From: Micropruina sp.
Lineage (GTDB): Bacteria > Actinomycetota > Actinomycetes > Propionibacteriales > Propionibacteriaceae
Assembly: GCA_016716635.1 (NCBI GenBank)
Contig: JADJVZ010000014.1
Span: 682,001-746,000, forward strand
Length of the DNA: 64,000 nucleotides
Reading direction: 5' to 3'
Position 1 is the stretch's first letter; each line of letters opens with the position of its first letter. Both the position numbers and the translations under genes were made by a program. This document shows positions 16,415-26,779 of the stretch, in pieces. The notes below the pieces were generated by a model. That model was not told where the DNA came from. It did no database searches and saw nothing but the letters and a program-made list of their open reading frames with translations.

Positions 16415-18175
16415 TCATTGCACCCCACCCGCGTACTTGTAATAGAAGCCCTTGCCCCGCCTGGAGAGCCAGGCCGGCTCAAGGACACCTTGGTCTTCAA
16501 GGCTTTTCAGGGTCGGGCCCATATTCGTTGGGGAAGCATCGACCAAAGAGCCCAGTTCGGTCGAACTGATCCGACCTCGAGCAGCGGCATAGGACGCCGC
16601 GATCGCCTCCCGCGACGGCCAGGCCCGGAAGTTCCGTGCTTGGAAATCCATCACATCGAGAGATGCCCTCGAGTTGACGCTAAGCCGCCAGGGAACCGGC
16701 GCCGTCGAGGGCGCTCCTTCAACGGCACGGATGACCGGGCTGAGGCGCATCCGGACGCGACTCAGCTTTGCAAGGGCTCCTCGGGCAACGGCCTGGGTGT
16801 CCTGGATCAGCGGGGCGGACACGCGCTCATCGACCCATCCCACCTGGACGAGGTGGCGCAGGATCAGCAGCGAATTGAGGTCCTCGGCCTCCTCAGCAGG
16901 CTGAAGCGACTTAAGCCAGTTGATCCACGCGACGTCGAGGTCATCGCCAACCAAAGACACCCGGACGTAAGGACCCTGGATCTCCTGTATTTCCGGCGCT
17001 GAATGACCGACGCTGACCATGTCGGTCACCATCCGGTCCACCCCCACACCCTCACGTTCGGCCACCCGTAGGGCGGCCAACAGCTCGGCGAGCGCCTTGT
17101 TTCGGGAACGCGAAGGGTGGGTGATGATGTTGTCCGCCGTGACCCCGCCAAAGAAACCGCCGGGGCTGGTGACGCGTAGCAACCGCCCCACATGCTCCAC
17201 AACCGTGGGTTCTGCGATGCCCCACTCTCGGTGTGCAACACCATTGACGATGGCTTCTCGTGCCGCCCTTCGTGGGATCTCTCGATGTTGCCCAGCAACA
17301 AGACCACCCGGGAGGTGAACCGTGGAGGTGTTGGCATCGACGGCCTGCGACACGTCCCTTAGCTCTTCCAGAAGCGACCTGCCCTCTCGCCGCAAACGAC
17401 TCAGCGAGTCACCACCGGCCCCGGCTCGCCGGATGTAATCGAGGCAGGGCTGCTCGCGCCCCACGAAGGCCAGCACCCCGGCATTCGTGAGCAGCCCATC
17501 CGCCGTGACGACGTTGAGGCGCCGCAACAGGTTGGTGTCGGATTCGTTCGCCAACTCCAATGCATGGGGCTCCCCCGAGTCGCGCAGGAGGTCACGGGCC
17601 ACGGTCAGTGCTGCGGGGCGGACGTCCTGGATGGCAACCCGCGATTCGTCTGCGGACCAGTCGTAGTTGAGCACGCCCATTCGCTTCGCATGCCACGTGT
17701 TGGCGTCAACCTCAACGCATTTGGCGCTCACCCGCCAGCGAATCTTGCCGTCCACACGAATAGGTTCGACCGCCTGGGGCGCCCGGAGAACGAGCAGCCG
17801 CGCGCCCTTGACCACCACTTCCGCCACGTCGAGCGTGAGGTGCCCCCCCGAGAGTTCCCAGATGCGGGACCGGAGCCACTCACTGTCCAGGTTCGTACCG
17901 ATGAGCTCACCAGAGTTCGAGACTCCGACAAGGAGCGCTCCCCCACCCGGGGTGTTGGCCATGCAGGCGGCGGCTTCCAATAGACGCCCCGCTGCCACTT
18001 CGTTCTGAGTCTGGCCGGGACGGATTGCGCCTGATCCGTCGCGCCTACCTGCCTCCTCCTTGAGGTCCACGAACTGGCGCTCAACCGAGTCGTCGATCGG
18101 CGATCCAGCCTCAAGGGCCATCACGATCGCTTCCAGCTCAAGCCGAATCGGATCTCCTCCAAAAACTATGGTCAT
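16415..18175 (-). CDS. AlbA_2 (Schlafen-type) putative DNA-binding / ATP-binding protein
   Basis: A 586-residue protein. Residues about 25-170 look like the AlbA_2 domain (E-x-K/DLKEEAGRR, AACMANTPGGGALLVGVSNSGELIG, later RVSAKCVEVD). The middle has an ATPase-like region seen in many AlbA_2 proteins (REAIVNGVAHREW, VTSPGGFFGGVT). A winged-helix-like end ISSTELGSLVDASPTNMGPTLKSL reads as a HTH. The start at 18175 has GAGGGA seven to eight bases upstream. It sits between hsdS and hsdR, a place where accessory genes of type I systems occur. Its role in restriction is unknown; regulation of HsdR or a separate defence activity are both possible. Confidence 0.75.
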   Translation of the reverse strand: MTIVFGGDPIRLELEAIVMALEAGSPIDDSVERQFVDLKEEAGRRDGSGAIRPGQTQNEVAAGRLLEAAACMANTPGGGALLVGVSNSGELIGTNLDSEWLRSRIWELSGGHLTLDVAEVVVKGARLLVLRAPQAVEPIRVDGKIRWRVSAKCVEVDANTWHAKRMGVLNYDWSADESRVAIQDVRPAALTVARDLLRDSGEPHALELANESDTNLLRRLNVVTADGLLTNAGVLAFVGREQPCLDYIRRAGAGGDSLSRLRREGRSLLEELRDVSQAVDANTSTVHLPGGLVAGQHREIPRRAAREAIVNGVAHREWGIAEPTVVEHVGRLLRVTSPGGFFGGVTADNIITHPSRSRNKALAELLAALRVAEREGVGVDRMVTDMVSVGHSAPEIQEIQGPYVRVSLVGDDLDVAWINWLKSLQPAEEAEDLNSLLILRHLVQVGWVDERVSAPLIQDTQAVARGALAKLSRVRMRLSPVIRAVEGAPSTAPVPWRLSVNSRASLDVMDFQARNFRAWPSREAIAASYAAARGRISSTELGSLVDASPTNMGPTLKSLEDQGVLEPAWLSRRGKGFYYKYAGGVQ

Positions 18176-18312
18176 CCGCAGATCCCTCGCCAATCCATAA
18201 TTAACGATATGGCTTAAGTATGGGAATCGAGAGCGGGGGCCAGAACCCATACGCAGCCAGCTCGGCTGACGGCAGACCGTTCCCTGAGTCCGAAGGGCAG
18301 TCTCTTCTCACC

Positions 18313-19425
18313 TCAAAGCACCTCTTCGACCCGCTCTTCGGCTTCGCGGACGGTGATCCGCCCACTCATCAGGTGCGGCAACAAGAAGTCCCGGAGCTTG
18401 GCAAGGGAGCCGGACTCCTCAGATGCCTGGTGCTCGCGGGCATGCAATGCTCGCAACTTCAACCCCAACTGGACTTGTGAGGCCCTCTCCGGAAGGGTGA
18501 GCTGGAGCGCTGCGAGCGCCTTCCGGCTTAGCTCAGTCTGCCCCGTGCTCCCTTCTCCCAGCGCCTCGATCGCCGCCTGGGACGCCAGGACGGCTTCGGC
18601 ACCAACCCACGGATCCACGAAATCGTCGGCGAACCGGAGAACAGTTACGTGTGAGTCTGGAAATGCGGGGACCGAATGGCGCCACACGCCAACGCGTCCA
18701 AGCGTCCCCATCCCGGTGGAGTTCACCAGTACATCTCCGAAGGCAAGCTGGGGTTCCCGCATCACTTCAGCCAACCTTGCTTGATCTAGCGCCACAGTCC
18801 CATCGCGCACGCATTTCTGGTTGATCACAAGAACACCCTTCGCCGACTGGGTGTATGACGGCGCCTTGCCCCGACCCAGTAGAACAGTCCCCTCCCCCAG
18901 GAACACTTTGACCTGACCCCCATTCAGCGCAACACGCAATGAGGCCCCCCGCAGTTCCCGCGAGGAGTCGCGCAGGACCGCATTTGCAGCGATCTTGTCG
19001 TCGAGGGCGCCGAGGACTTCGGCGATCGCCCTTTGTGCTGGCTTGGGCGGTCGTGACACGCGAAGGCCACCGAGATTGTTACGGTTCAGAGAGGGCTGGG
19101 CGCTACCAGAATTCAGTTGGGCTAAATCCAGCTGGCCTAAGGCCAGGTAAACCCAATAGGGTTCATTTCCTCGGAAACTAGTCGCGTAAAGGCCCGTGTT
19201 CAGCGGCCAATACGGGGTCGTGACGTAAGTCGCCTTGCCAATGGATGCCCCACTGCGCCCGATGACCAAGCCAGGGCCTGGGACAATAGCCTCGCTATGG
19301 AAGCCTGAGATGCCGGCCGAGCCGACCACTGGGACCACGCCGGGTTTACGCAGGCGGCTTGGAAGATCGTGCCCTCGTTGGAGAGCAACGACCTCACTGA
19401 GAGGAACTAACGGCCAGGGCATCAC
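18313..19425 (-). CDS. hsdS: Type I restriction-modification specificity subunit
   Basis: A 370-residue S subunit with two target-recognition halves. The first (residues 1-135) has the usual WPLVPLSEVVALQRG opening and ends in the conserved helix PAQRAIAEVLGALDDKIAANAVL. The second TRD (about 175-325) ends in a matching helix with SLAKLRDFLLPHLMSGRI. It sets the DNA sequence recognised by HsdM/HsdR. The start is either GTG 19425 (4-base overlap with hsdM) or ATG 19422 (1-base overlap), so translation is coupled to hsdM. Confidence 0.92.
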   Translation of the reverse strand: MMPWPLVPLSEVVALQRGHDLPSRLRKPGVVPVVGSAGISGFHSEAIVPGPGLVIGRSGASIGKATYVTTPYWPLNTGLYATSFRGNEPYWVYLALGQLDLAQLNSGSAQPSLNRNNLGGLRVSRPPKPAQRAIAEVLGALDDKIAANAVLRDSSRELRGASLRVALNGGQVKVFLGEGTVLLGRGKAPSYTQSAKGVLVINQKCVRDGTVALDQARLAEVMREPQLAFGDVLVNSTGMGTLGRVGVWRHSVPAFPDSHVTVLRFADDFVDPWVGAEAVLASQAAIEALGEGSTGQTELSRKALAALQLTLPERASQVQLGLKLRALHAREHQASEESGSLAKLRDFLLPHLMSGRITVREAEERVEEVL

Positions 19426-20984
19426 AACCTCGCTAACTGCTGACGAACAATCGCATCCATGCGAGCCGACTCGTCTAAGGCGGCCACCAGTCCCGCGGCT
19501 AGGCGCTGGACCTTGCCATCGATCGGCTCGCCGTCGTCTTCGCTCTCGGGCGTGCCGACGTAGCGACCCGGAGTGAGGGCGTAGTCGGCCTCTTTCACCT
19601 GAGCCACAGTGGCCGAGAAGCTAAACCCCGGCTCATCCGCGTAGCGGCCCTGCCGCCAAGAGCGGTAGGTGTCAGCGATCTTGGCGATGTCATCGTCCGA
19701 CAGAGCCCGCTCCGCGCGGTCCACCATGAAGCCGAGATTCCTGGCGTCAATGAATAGCACCTCACCGCGGCGGTCGTTCGCCCATTTCTTGTTCTTGGCG
19801 AGGATCCACAGGCAGACAGGAATTCCGGTCGACCGGAACAGTTGCGTAGGCAGGGCCACCATCGCGCTCACCAGATCCGCCTCGACGAGGTTCGCCCTGA
19901 TCTGGCCCTCGCCGCCCGAGTTGGTGCCCATGGACCCGTTCGCCATCACGATGCCCGCCTGACCGTTCGGTGCCAGCTTGCTCACGATGTGCTGGATCCA
20001 GGCGTAGTTCGCATTGCCCGCGGGGGGAACCCCGAACCTCCACCGAGCGTCGTCGTCGCGGCGGGCCCAGTCTTTGATGTTGAAGGGCGGGTTGGCGAGC
20101 ACGAAATCGGCTTCGAGGCCCGGGTGCAGATCGCGGGCGAAGGTATCGCCCCAGGTCGACCCCAGGTTTCCATTGATCCCGTGGATGGCGAGGTTCATCT
20201 TCGCCATGCGCCACGTGCGCTCCATGTTCTCTTGGCCATAAACACTCAGGTCACTTCGGTTCTGGTGGTGCGCTTCTAGGAACTTCTCTGCCTGCACGAA
20301 CATGCCACCCGACCCACAACAGGGGTCATAGATGCGTCCCTTCGAGGGCTCCAACATCTCCACCAGCACTCGCACGACACCTGGCGGGGTGTAAAATTCG
20401 CCGCCGCGCTTGCCTTCGGCCGAAGCGAACTTGCCGAGGAAGTACTCGTAGACCTCTCCGAGAAGGTCGCGGGCCTTGGTGGCCCCCTCGCCGGTGAACC
20501 TCGCCGAGTTGAACAGATCCAGTAGTTCACCGAGGCGCCGTTGGTCGACACCGTCGCGGTTGTAGATGCGCGGCAAGGTGCCGGTCAGCGCCGGGTTCGC
20601 GTTCATCAGGCCTCCCATGGCCTCGTTGATGAGTTCGCCGATGGTCTTCTCGCCCTCACCCTTCGCACGCGTTGCCAGGAAGGGCCAGCGCGCCCGAGGC
20701 GGCACCCAGAACACGCCGGCCCCGGTGTACTCCTCGTGCTCCTCTTGCGTGACCGCGATGTCCTCGTCGTCGTAGCCGCCTTCGGCCTCCATCTCGGCGC
20801 GAATCAGATCGCGGCGTTCTTCGAACGAGTCCGAGACGTACTTCAGAAACACCAGGCCGAGAATGACGTCCTTGTAGTCGGAGGCCTCCATCGAGCCGCG
20901 CAGCTTGTCCGCCGCCTTCCAGAGCGTGTCTTTCAACTCCTTCATGGTGACTGGACGTGGGGCTTCAGCTGTCCGCTTGGCCAT
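19422..20984 (-). CDS. hsdM: Type I restriction-modification DNA adenine methylase
   Basis: A 520-residue HsdM. An N-terminal helical domain (about 10-170) precedes the catalytic fold. The AdoMet motif I is DPCCGSGG at 220-227, and the catalytic motif IV is NPPF at 298-301, both intact, so the enzyme should be an active N6-adenine methyltransferase. The ATG at 20984 has AAGGAG four bases upstream and overlaps the preceding gene by 20 bases. It would form the M2S complex with the HsdS that follows. Confidence 0.96.
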   Translation of the reverse strand: MAKRTAEAPRPVTMKELKDTLWKAADKLRGSMEASDYKDVILGLVFLKYVSDSFEERRDLIRAEMEAEGGYDDEDIAVTQEEHEEYTGAGVFWVPPRARWPFLATRAKGEGEKTIGELINEAMGGLMNANPALTGTLPRIYNRDGVDQRRLGELLDLFNSARFTGEGATKARDLLGEVYEYFLGKFASAEGKRGGEFYTPPGVVRVLVEMLEPSKGRIYDPCCGSGGMFVQAEKFLEAHHQNRSDLSVYGQENMERTWRMAKMNLAIHGINGNLGSTWGDTFARDLHPGLEADFVLANPPFNIKDWARRDDDARWRFGVPPAGNANYAWIQHIVSKLAPNGQAGIVMANGSMGTNSGGEGQIRANLVEADLVSAMVALPTQLFRSTGIPVCLWILAKNKKWANDRRGEVLFIDARNLGFMVDRAERALSDDDIAKIADTYRSWRQGRYADEPGFSFSATVAQVKEADYALTPGRYVGTPESEDDGEPIDGKVQRLAAGLVAALDESARMDAIVRQQLARL

Positions 20985-22932
20985 GGTGCTCCTTCAAGGT
21001 GAGGGTGAGCTGCCGAGATTCGGCAGCGGTGGTGAGGTCGTGGGTGAATCGATCAAGTTCAGCGAGTTCGGAGACAAGCCGGTCGCGTTGGGCAGTGAGT
21101 TCCGCATGAGCGACCCTGAGAGTTTGCGGTTCGAGAACGGTGGCGAACGTCCAAGCGCGCCAATCGCTGCTCGTCTCGGCGTTGATGCGCAGGGCTATGG
21201 CGTCTGGCACAAGGGGGCTGCCCGGCCGTGCGCGCACGATGCGGGCAGGTGCGCACACCGCCGCACCACCAAGTCGATCAACCACGGCGACCGGCCGCGG
21301 CCGATTGACGAACACGACGTCTCCGGGCTCAGTAAAGAGGGGATCAACCACCCCATGCAGGGCCAGCCGATCGACCTCGCGTTGCTCCGTGAGATTCGTG
21401 ACGGCGGCGGCATCCCACACGGGGACCCCTGCACCCGTGCTGCTTGAATCGAGTGAATCGATCGCGAAGCGGCGACCCGGAATCATGCGCAACCACCCAC
21501 GTTGGGCGGATTGCAGGAGGCTCAGGCGCTCAGGGGTTCCGTTCTCGATCGCGAAGGCAAAGTCCGGGAGGTGTCTTGCAGCGCGACCCTGAAGACGCAC
21601 AACCCAATCGGAGCCCGTAACACCCGCGGCCTCGGAAGCGTCATGATGCCTGACGGGGGCTGCAGGCACGAGTGACGCGTCCGCCGCGAGCAGGCCCGAG
21701 GTGTGCACCGGATGCAGGTGAGCCCAAGCCCTCCGGCGAGCTCCCTCAGGACCCTGCCAAGCCGCTAAAAGATCCATCGCCAAGCCCTCCATGCGGGACG
21801 GAGTCAGGTCGCGACGTGACAGGTCGGCAACCAAAGTACGACGATCGGCTGGGGCCGTCCCATCCGGTGCCGTAACCAGCCAGAGGCCCATGGATTCCCG
21901 GGAACGACCAGGCATGAATCCCGCCGGGAGCCGCACGATGCTACGCACCACGCCACTACGAAGTAGCTGATCGCGTTGCGTCCCGGGCTGTCCGTCCAAG
22001 GGGTCGGTCAACAGGGCCGCAGGCGCGAGCACGACGAGCGCCTGGTCTGACGTCAGCTGCAAGGCGACATCGTCCACCAGGCCGAGCTGAGAGACCTCGT
22101 CGGCAGCGGGATGAGCCAGCTCCGGCAAGACCGCAACGCTGAGCGTGGGACCGGTCGCGGACCAGCCCCCCTCGGCGTTGATCACAGTCGGGACGACACC
22201 AGCGAGCCGCAACACACGGCGATGCAGACGGTGGCTGCGGGAATCGCCATCAAGGACGGCCACCCGAGCCTCGGTGATCTTTGCGAGTTCAGGGATCACA
22301 TCGAATCGGCATCCCGTCGGATCAAGCAGCCCTGCTTGCGCCCCGAGCTCGCGAAGCAGTGGGGCCGATATCACCTGCAGCAACCGATTGCCCGCCGAGC
22401 CGAGGAGAACTCGAGCTCGCATCACTGGGAGCTGCGCCCTGAGCAGCCGTTGATGGGCGTCAGCGACACTCCAGGAGGTTTCGACTAACGACTCGGCAGC
22501 AGCCACCAGCCAGGTCGGGTTGGTGACGCACTCGACCTCGCGGAAGATGAACGTGTGATCTGGATCCAGGGTGTCCGCCGCGTCGAGCAGGTCCTCCCGA
22601 TCGAGGCCCGTGAGCGGAACGTCAAGCAGGCTCCGCAAGACGAGAAGCGCACTGAAGCAGTCAAAGTTCGGAGCCTCTGAGAGACGCGGATCCGACAGGA
22701 CGGCGACGGCGCGAGACTCAGCGCGGGCATCGAGGTTGTTGCCGTGCTCGGTCTCCTCAAGCCACGTCACGACCTCATCACGGGAGAAGAGTTCTTGATC
22801 GTCACGATGCATGGCCGGGGCCGGGAAAGGGCTGGAGCCCGTCCGGAAGCGACGGCGCCAGGTGGTAACGGCCGGTCGAGCCACCCGGGCAAGCACAGCG
22901 ATATCGCGCATCGTCACGAGTTCGACTGACAT
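20965..22932 (-). CDS. HTH + degenerate N6-methylase fold + TRD-like fusion in a type I RM operon
   Basis: A 655-residue protein at the head of the RM operon. Residues 7-60 form a HTH (TMRDIAVLARVARPAVTTW). Residues about 170-430 follow the layout of an N6-adenine methylase: LLDPTGCRFDV where motif I (DPxCGsG) should be, VAVLDGDSRSHRLHRRVL in the AdoMet-binding position, VAVLPELAHP where NPPF should be, and a closing VVRSIVRLPAGFMPG typical of HsdM. Motifs I and IV are lost, so it is probably catalytically dead. The last 200 residues (GDVVFVNRPRP ... ending in a long helix) resemble an HsdS recognition half. ATG 22932 follows AGGAGGT. Possible roles are autoregulator, alternative specificity factor or modulator. 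Confidence 0.7.
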   Translation of the reverse strand: MSVELVTMRDIAVLARVARPAVTTWRRRFRTGSSPFPAPAMHRDDQELFSRDEVVTWLEETEHGNNLDARAESRAVAVLSDPRLSEAPNFDCFSALLVLRSLLDVPLTGLDREDLLDAADTLDPDHTFIFREVECVTNPTWLVAAAESLVETSWSVADAHQRLLRAQLPVMRARVLLGSAGNRLLQVISAPLLRELGAQAGLLDPTGCRFDVIPELAKITEARVAVLDGDSRSHRLHRRVLRLAGVVPTVINAEGGWSATGPTLSVAVLPELAHPAADEVSQLGLVDDVALQLTSDQALVVLAPAALLTDPLDGQPGTQRDQLLRSGVVRSIVRLPAGFMPGRSRESMGLWLVTAPDGTAPADRRTLVADLSRRDLTPSRMEGLAMDLLAAWQGPEGARRRAWAHLHPVHTSGLLAADASLVPAAPVRHHDASEAAGVTGSDWVVRLQGRAARHLPDFAFAIENGTPERLSLLQSAQRGWLRMIPGRRFAIDSLDSSSTGAGVPVWDAAAVTNLTEQREVDRLALHGVVDPLFTEPGDVVFVNRPRPVAVVDRLGGAAVCAPARIVRARPGSPLVPDAIALRINAETSSDWRAWTFATVLEPQTLRVAHAELTAQRDRLVSELAELDRFTHDLTTAAESRQLTLTLKEHHGQADS

Positions 22933-22999
22933 GCATGCACCTCCTGCTTCGGGTACTCCCAAGCCAATCACGCGCGGCGCTGTTTGCCACACGACTTGT

Positions 23000-23017
23000 T
23001 GATAATCCCTATTATCA
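23000..23017. promoter_or_regulatory. Inverted repeat between the RM operon and modA
   Basis: TGATAAT-CCCT-ATTATCA, perfect 7-bp arms, about 68 bases upstream of the RM operon start and 80 upstream of modA. It is the only AT-rich palindrome in the divergent region and is a good candidate site for the HTH of the first RM gene. ATTATC/GATAAT also supplies -10-like sequence. Confidence 0.5.
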
Positions 23018-23083
23018 TCGCTGCATGTCTGCACGTCCGCCTCGCGTTTCCAATGCCAGACTGGCCATTCGGCCAAGACAAAC

Positions 23084-23089
23084 TAGGGT
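23084..23089 (+). promoter_or_regulatory. -10 element giving a probable leaderless modA mRNA
   Basis: TAGGGT fits TAnnnT and ends seven bases before the modA ATG at 23097, so transcription should begin at or next to the start codon. No Shine-Dalgarno sequence at a normal distance is seen. Confidence 0.4.
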
Positions 23090-23096
23090 TCGACCT

Positions 23097-23891
23097 ATGA
23101 GTCAGGACCGGTCGGCCGCGCGTGCAGGCACGCGGTTCTGTCGGCGTGGGTTCGCCCTCGGCGGGGCGATTCTCGGCCTGGCGATGACCGCCACCGGGTG
23201 CGCGGCGACATCGACCGCCTCCAACTCGGTCACCCTCACCGTGTTCGCCGCGTCCTCACTCACCGCCAGCTTCACCCAACTCGGGACACAGTTCGAGGCC
23301 GCGCATCCGGGCACGAAGGTGACGTTCTCTTTCGATGGATCATCGACTCTCGTTGATCAACTCGTCGCAGGCGCCCCGGCCGACGTCCTCGCCACTGCGG
23401 ATGAGGCCACCATGACCCGGGCGACAAAGGCCAACGCCGCCAGCAACCCGCAGAAGTTTGCGTCGAACGTGCTCATCTTGATCGTGCCGCCGGGGAACCC
23501 CGCCAAGATCACCGGCCTGGACGCGTCACTCTCCGGTAAGAAGCTCGTCGTCTGTGCACCGCCGGTCCCGTGCGGGGCCACCACCAAGAAGCTCGCCACC
23601 ATGCTGGGCATAACGCTCCAGCCAGTATCGGAAGAGTCGAAGGTCACCGACGTCCGGGCCAAAGTCGAGACCGGCCAGGCGGACGCGGGCCTCGTGTTCA
23701 CCACGGACGCCACTGCCGCAGGCACCAAGGTTCAGACCATCCCGATCCCGGGCGCAGAGAAAGCCCCCACGACCTACGTGATCGCCACGACCACAGCCGC
23801 CAAACAACCCACCCTCGCCAAGCAGTTCGTGGAGTACGTCACGGGTCCGGACGGCCAAGCTGCCCTCAAGACCGCCGGATTCGGACCGTGA
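23097..23891 (+). CDS. modA: Molybdate-binding lipoprotein of an ABC transporter
   Basis: A 264-residue ModA. The N-terminus has a basic region (RFCRRG), a hydrophobic segment and a lipobox-like TATGCA, so the mature protein would be anchored by lipid at the Cys. The mature part begins LTVFAASSLTASF, the ligand-binding AASS loop of molybdate/tungstate-binding proteins, and FDGSSTLVDQL continues the site. The stop overlaps the GTG of modB (GTGA). It supplies molybdate for the cofactor genes that follow. Confidence 0.93.
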   Translation: MSQDRSAARAGTRFCRRGFALGGAILGLAMTATGCAATSTASNSVTLTVFAASSLTASFTQLGTQFEAAHPGTKVTFSFDGSSTLVDQLVAGAPADVLATADEATMTRATKANAASNPQKFASNVLILIVPPGNPAKITGLDASLSGKKLVVCAPPVPCGATTKKLATMLGITLQPVSEESKVTDVRAKVETGQADAGLVFTTDATAAGTKVQTIPIPGAEKAPTTYVIATTTAAKQPTLAKQFVEYVTGPDGQAALKTAGFGP

Positions 23892-24675
23892 TCCGTCCCG
23901 CCCTCCCCCGCTGGGTGGCCTTCCCCGCAGGGATCGCCGCAGTCTTCCTCACGCTCCCCCTCCTGGCCATGCTGCTGCGCGTCCCGTGGCTCAAGGTCCC
24001 TGCACTCCTCACCACCCCCGCCTCGTTGGACGCTCTCAGCCTCAGCCTGCGCACCTGCCTTTTGACCACCGTACTCTGCCTGATCTTGGGCCTCCCACTA
24101 GCCCTTTTACTCTCCCGAGCCCGCGGACGTTGGGCCACGATCGGACGCACGCTGGCCATGCTCCCCATGGTCCTGCCGCCCGTGGTCGCCGGCCTCGCTC
24201 TCTTGGTCGCCCTCGGACGTCGAACGTGGCTCGGCGGCACCCTCGAAGCCGCAGGATTGGACGTGGCCTTCAGCACCTCGGCCGTGGTGATCGCCCAGAC
24301 GTTCGTCGCTATGCCCTACCTGGTGGTCTCGGTCGAGGGGGCGCTGCGCTCGGCGAGCCACCGCTACGAGATCGCCGCGGCCACGCTGGGAGCCTCCCCC
24401 ACCACAGTCCTGCGCCGCGTCACCCTGCCGCTCATCGCCCCCGCCATCGCGTCCGGCGCCGCCCTCGCCTTCGCCCGGGCACTGGGCGAGTTCGGCGCGA
24501 CCCTGACCTTCGCGGGCTCCCTCCAAGGCGTCAGCCGCACCCTTCCCCTCGAGATCTACCTGCAGCGCGAAATCGACACCGACACCGCCTTGGCCCTCTC
24601 CGTCACCCTGCTCGCCATCGCCGCCATGCTGGTCGCGGCTACCGCCAAGCTGGCTCGTGGACGGAGGTGGGAACC

Positions 24676-24679
<4 letters not shown>
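23888..24679 (+). CDS. modB: Molybdate ABC transporter permease
   Basis: A 263-residue permease with five to six membrane helices and the EAA-like cytoplasmic loop EIAAATLGASPTTVLRRVTLPLIAPAI that docks on ModC, followed by ALGEFGATLTFAG, a ModB hallmark. Starts at GTG 23888 within the modA stop and ends in a GTGA overlap with modC, so modABC are translated as a coupled set. Confidence 0.95.
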
Positions 24680-25737
<1,058 letters not shown>

Positions 25738-25758
25738 TACCAAAACCTAGGAGGAGTT

Positions 25759-26247
25759 ATGGAACGCTGCCGAGTCATCACGGTCTCCGACCGAAGTGCC
25801 GCGGGTGAGCGTCCCGATCTGTCGGGACCGGCGCTCGTTCGCGACCTCGTTGCTGCGGGTTACGACGCCTCCCTAGCCGTGGTCCCCGACGGGCAGCGCA
25901 GCGTCCGCGATGCCCTACGAAGCGGACTGATCCAGGGCGCTCGCGTGCTCATCACCACCGGCGGCACCGGGGTCGGGCCACGCGATTCCACCCCCGAAGG
26001 CACCCGGGAAGTCATCGATCGCCTGCTGCCCGGCGTGGGCGAACTGCTGCGAGCACGCGGAATCGAAACCACCGCCCACGCGGCGCTGACAAGGGGAATC
26101 GCTGGAGTGGTGGATTCCAGCCGCACCACCCGCGGCGCCTTCATCGCCAACCTGCCCGGCAACCCCCGAGCGGCTGCGGAGGGGCTGGCAGTGCTTTTGC
26201 CTTTGATTCCCCACGTGCTGGACCAACTCACGGGAGGCGATCACTGA
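25759..26247 (+). CDS. mog: MoaB/Mog-domain protein
   Basis: A 162-residue single-domain MPT-adenylyltransferase-type protein. The fold's signature GGTGVGPRDSTPEGTREV is at about 72-89, and NLPGNPRAAAEGL occurs near the end. Mog adenylates molybdopterin before metal insertion by MoeA. A strong AGGAGGAG lies before the ATG at 25759. The stop overlaps moaE by one base. A second family member is at 41906-42397. Confidence 0.92.
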   Translation: MERCRVITVSDRSAAGERPDLSGPALVRDLVAAGYDASLAVVPDGQRSVRDALRSGLIQGARVLITTGGTGVGPRDSTPEGTREVIDRLLPGVGELLRARGIETTAHAALTRGIAGVVDSSRTTRGAFIANLPGNPRAAAEGLAVLLPLIPHVLDQLTGGDH

Positions 26248-26678
26248 TGGGCGTCCGTTTGGCCGAAGTCCGCGACCACTCCGTCACGGCCCAAGAGCTA
26301 CTCGATCTCGTCAGCCGCCCCGAAGCAGGGGCGGTCACGGTGTTCGTGGGGGTCGTCCGTGACAATGATCCGCAAGCCGCCGGACGCGTGACCGCCCTCG
26401 ACTACACCTGCCACCCCTCGGCCCCGGAGCTGATCGGCCAGATCGTCACGTCCGTGCTGACCGAACTCGACCCGGAGAACACCTGCGAGGTTGCAGCCGT
26501 CCACCGCATCGGACGCCTGACCGTCGGCGACAACGCCTTCGTGGTCGCGGTCTCCTCCGCACATCGAGCCAAGACCTTCGAGGTCTGCGAGACCGTGGTG
26601 AGCCGGGTCAAGGCCGAATTGCCCGTCTGGAAACAACAGTTCGAGGCCGACGGCAGCTACCAGTGGTCCGGGCTGTGA
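26247..26678 (+). CDS. moaE: Molybdopterin synthase catalytic subunit
   Basis: A 143-residue MoaE, the large subunit that with MoaD inserts two sulfurs into cPMP. Visible are the N-terminal GAVTVFVGVVRD, the middle RIGRLTVGDNAFVVAVSSAHR, and the active lysines in KAELPVWKQQ. Its partner MoaD is encoded at 31622-31861, not adjacent. The ATG sits in the mog stop (TGATG). Confidence 0.95.
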   Translation: MGVRLAEVRDHSVTAQELLDLVSRPEAGAVTVFVGVVRDNDPQAAGRVTALDYTCHPSAPELIGQIVTSVLTELDPENTCEVAAVHRIGRLTVGDNAFVVAVSSAHRAKTFEVCETVVSRVKAELPVWKQQFEADGSYQWSGL

Positions 26679-26779
26679 TCTAGGCCGAAACCGAACCATG
26701 CCCGTGAAGGCCTGCCGTGGAGCTGATATCCACAAAGGACCCTGACGGGGATGCGAAGGACGCGGACACCGCCGCCACA

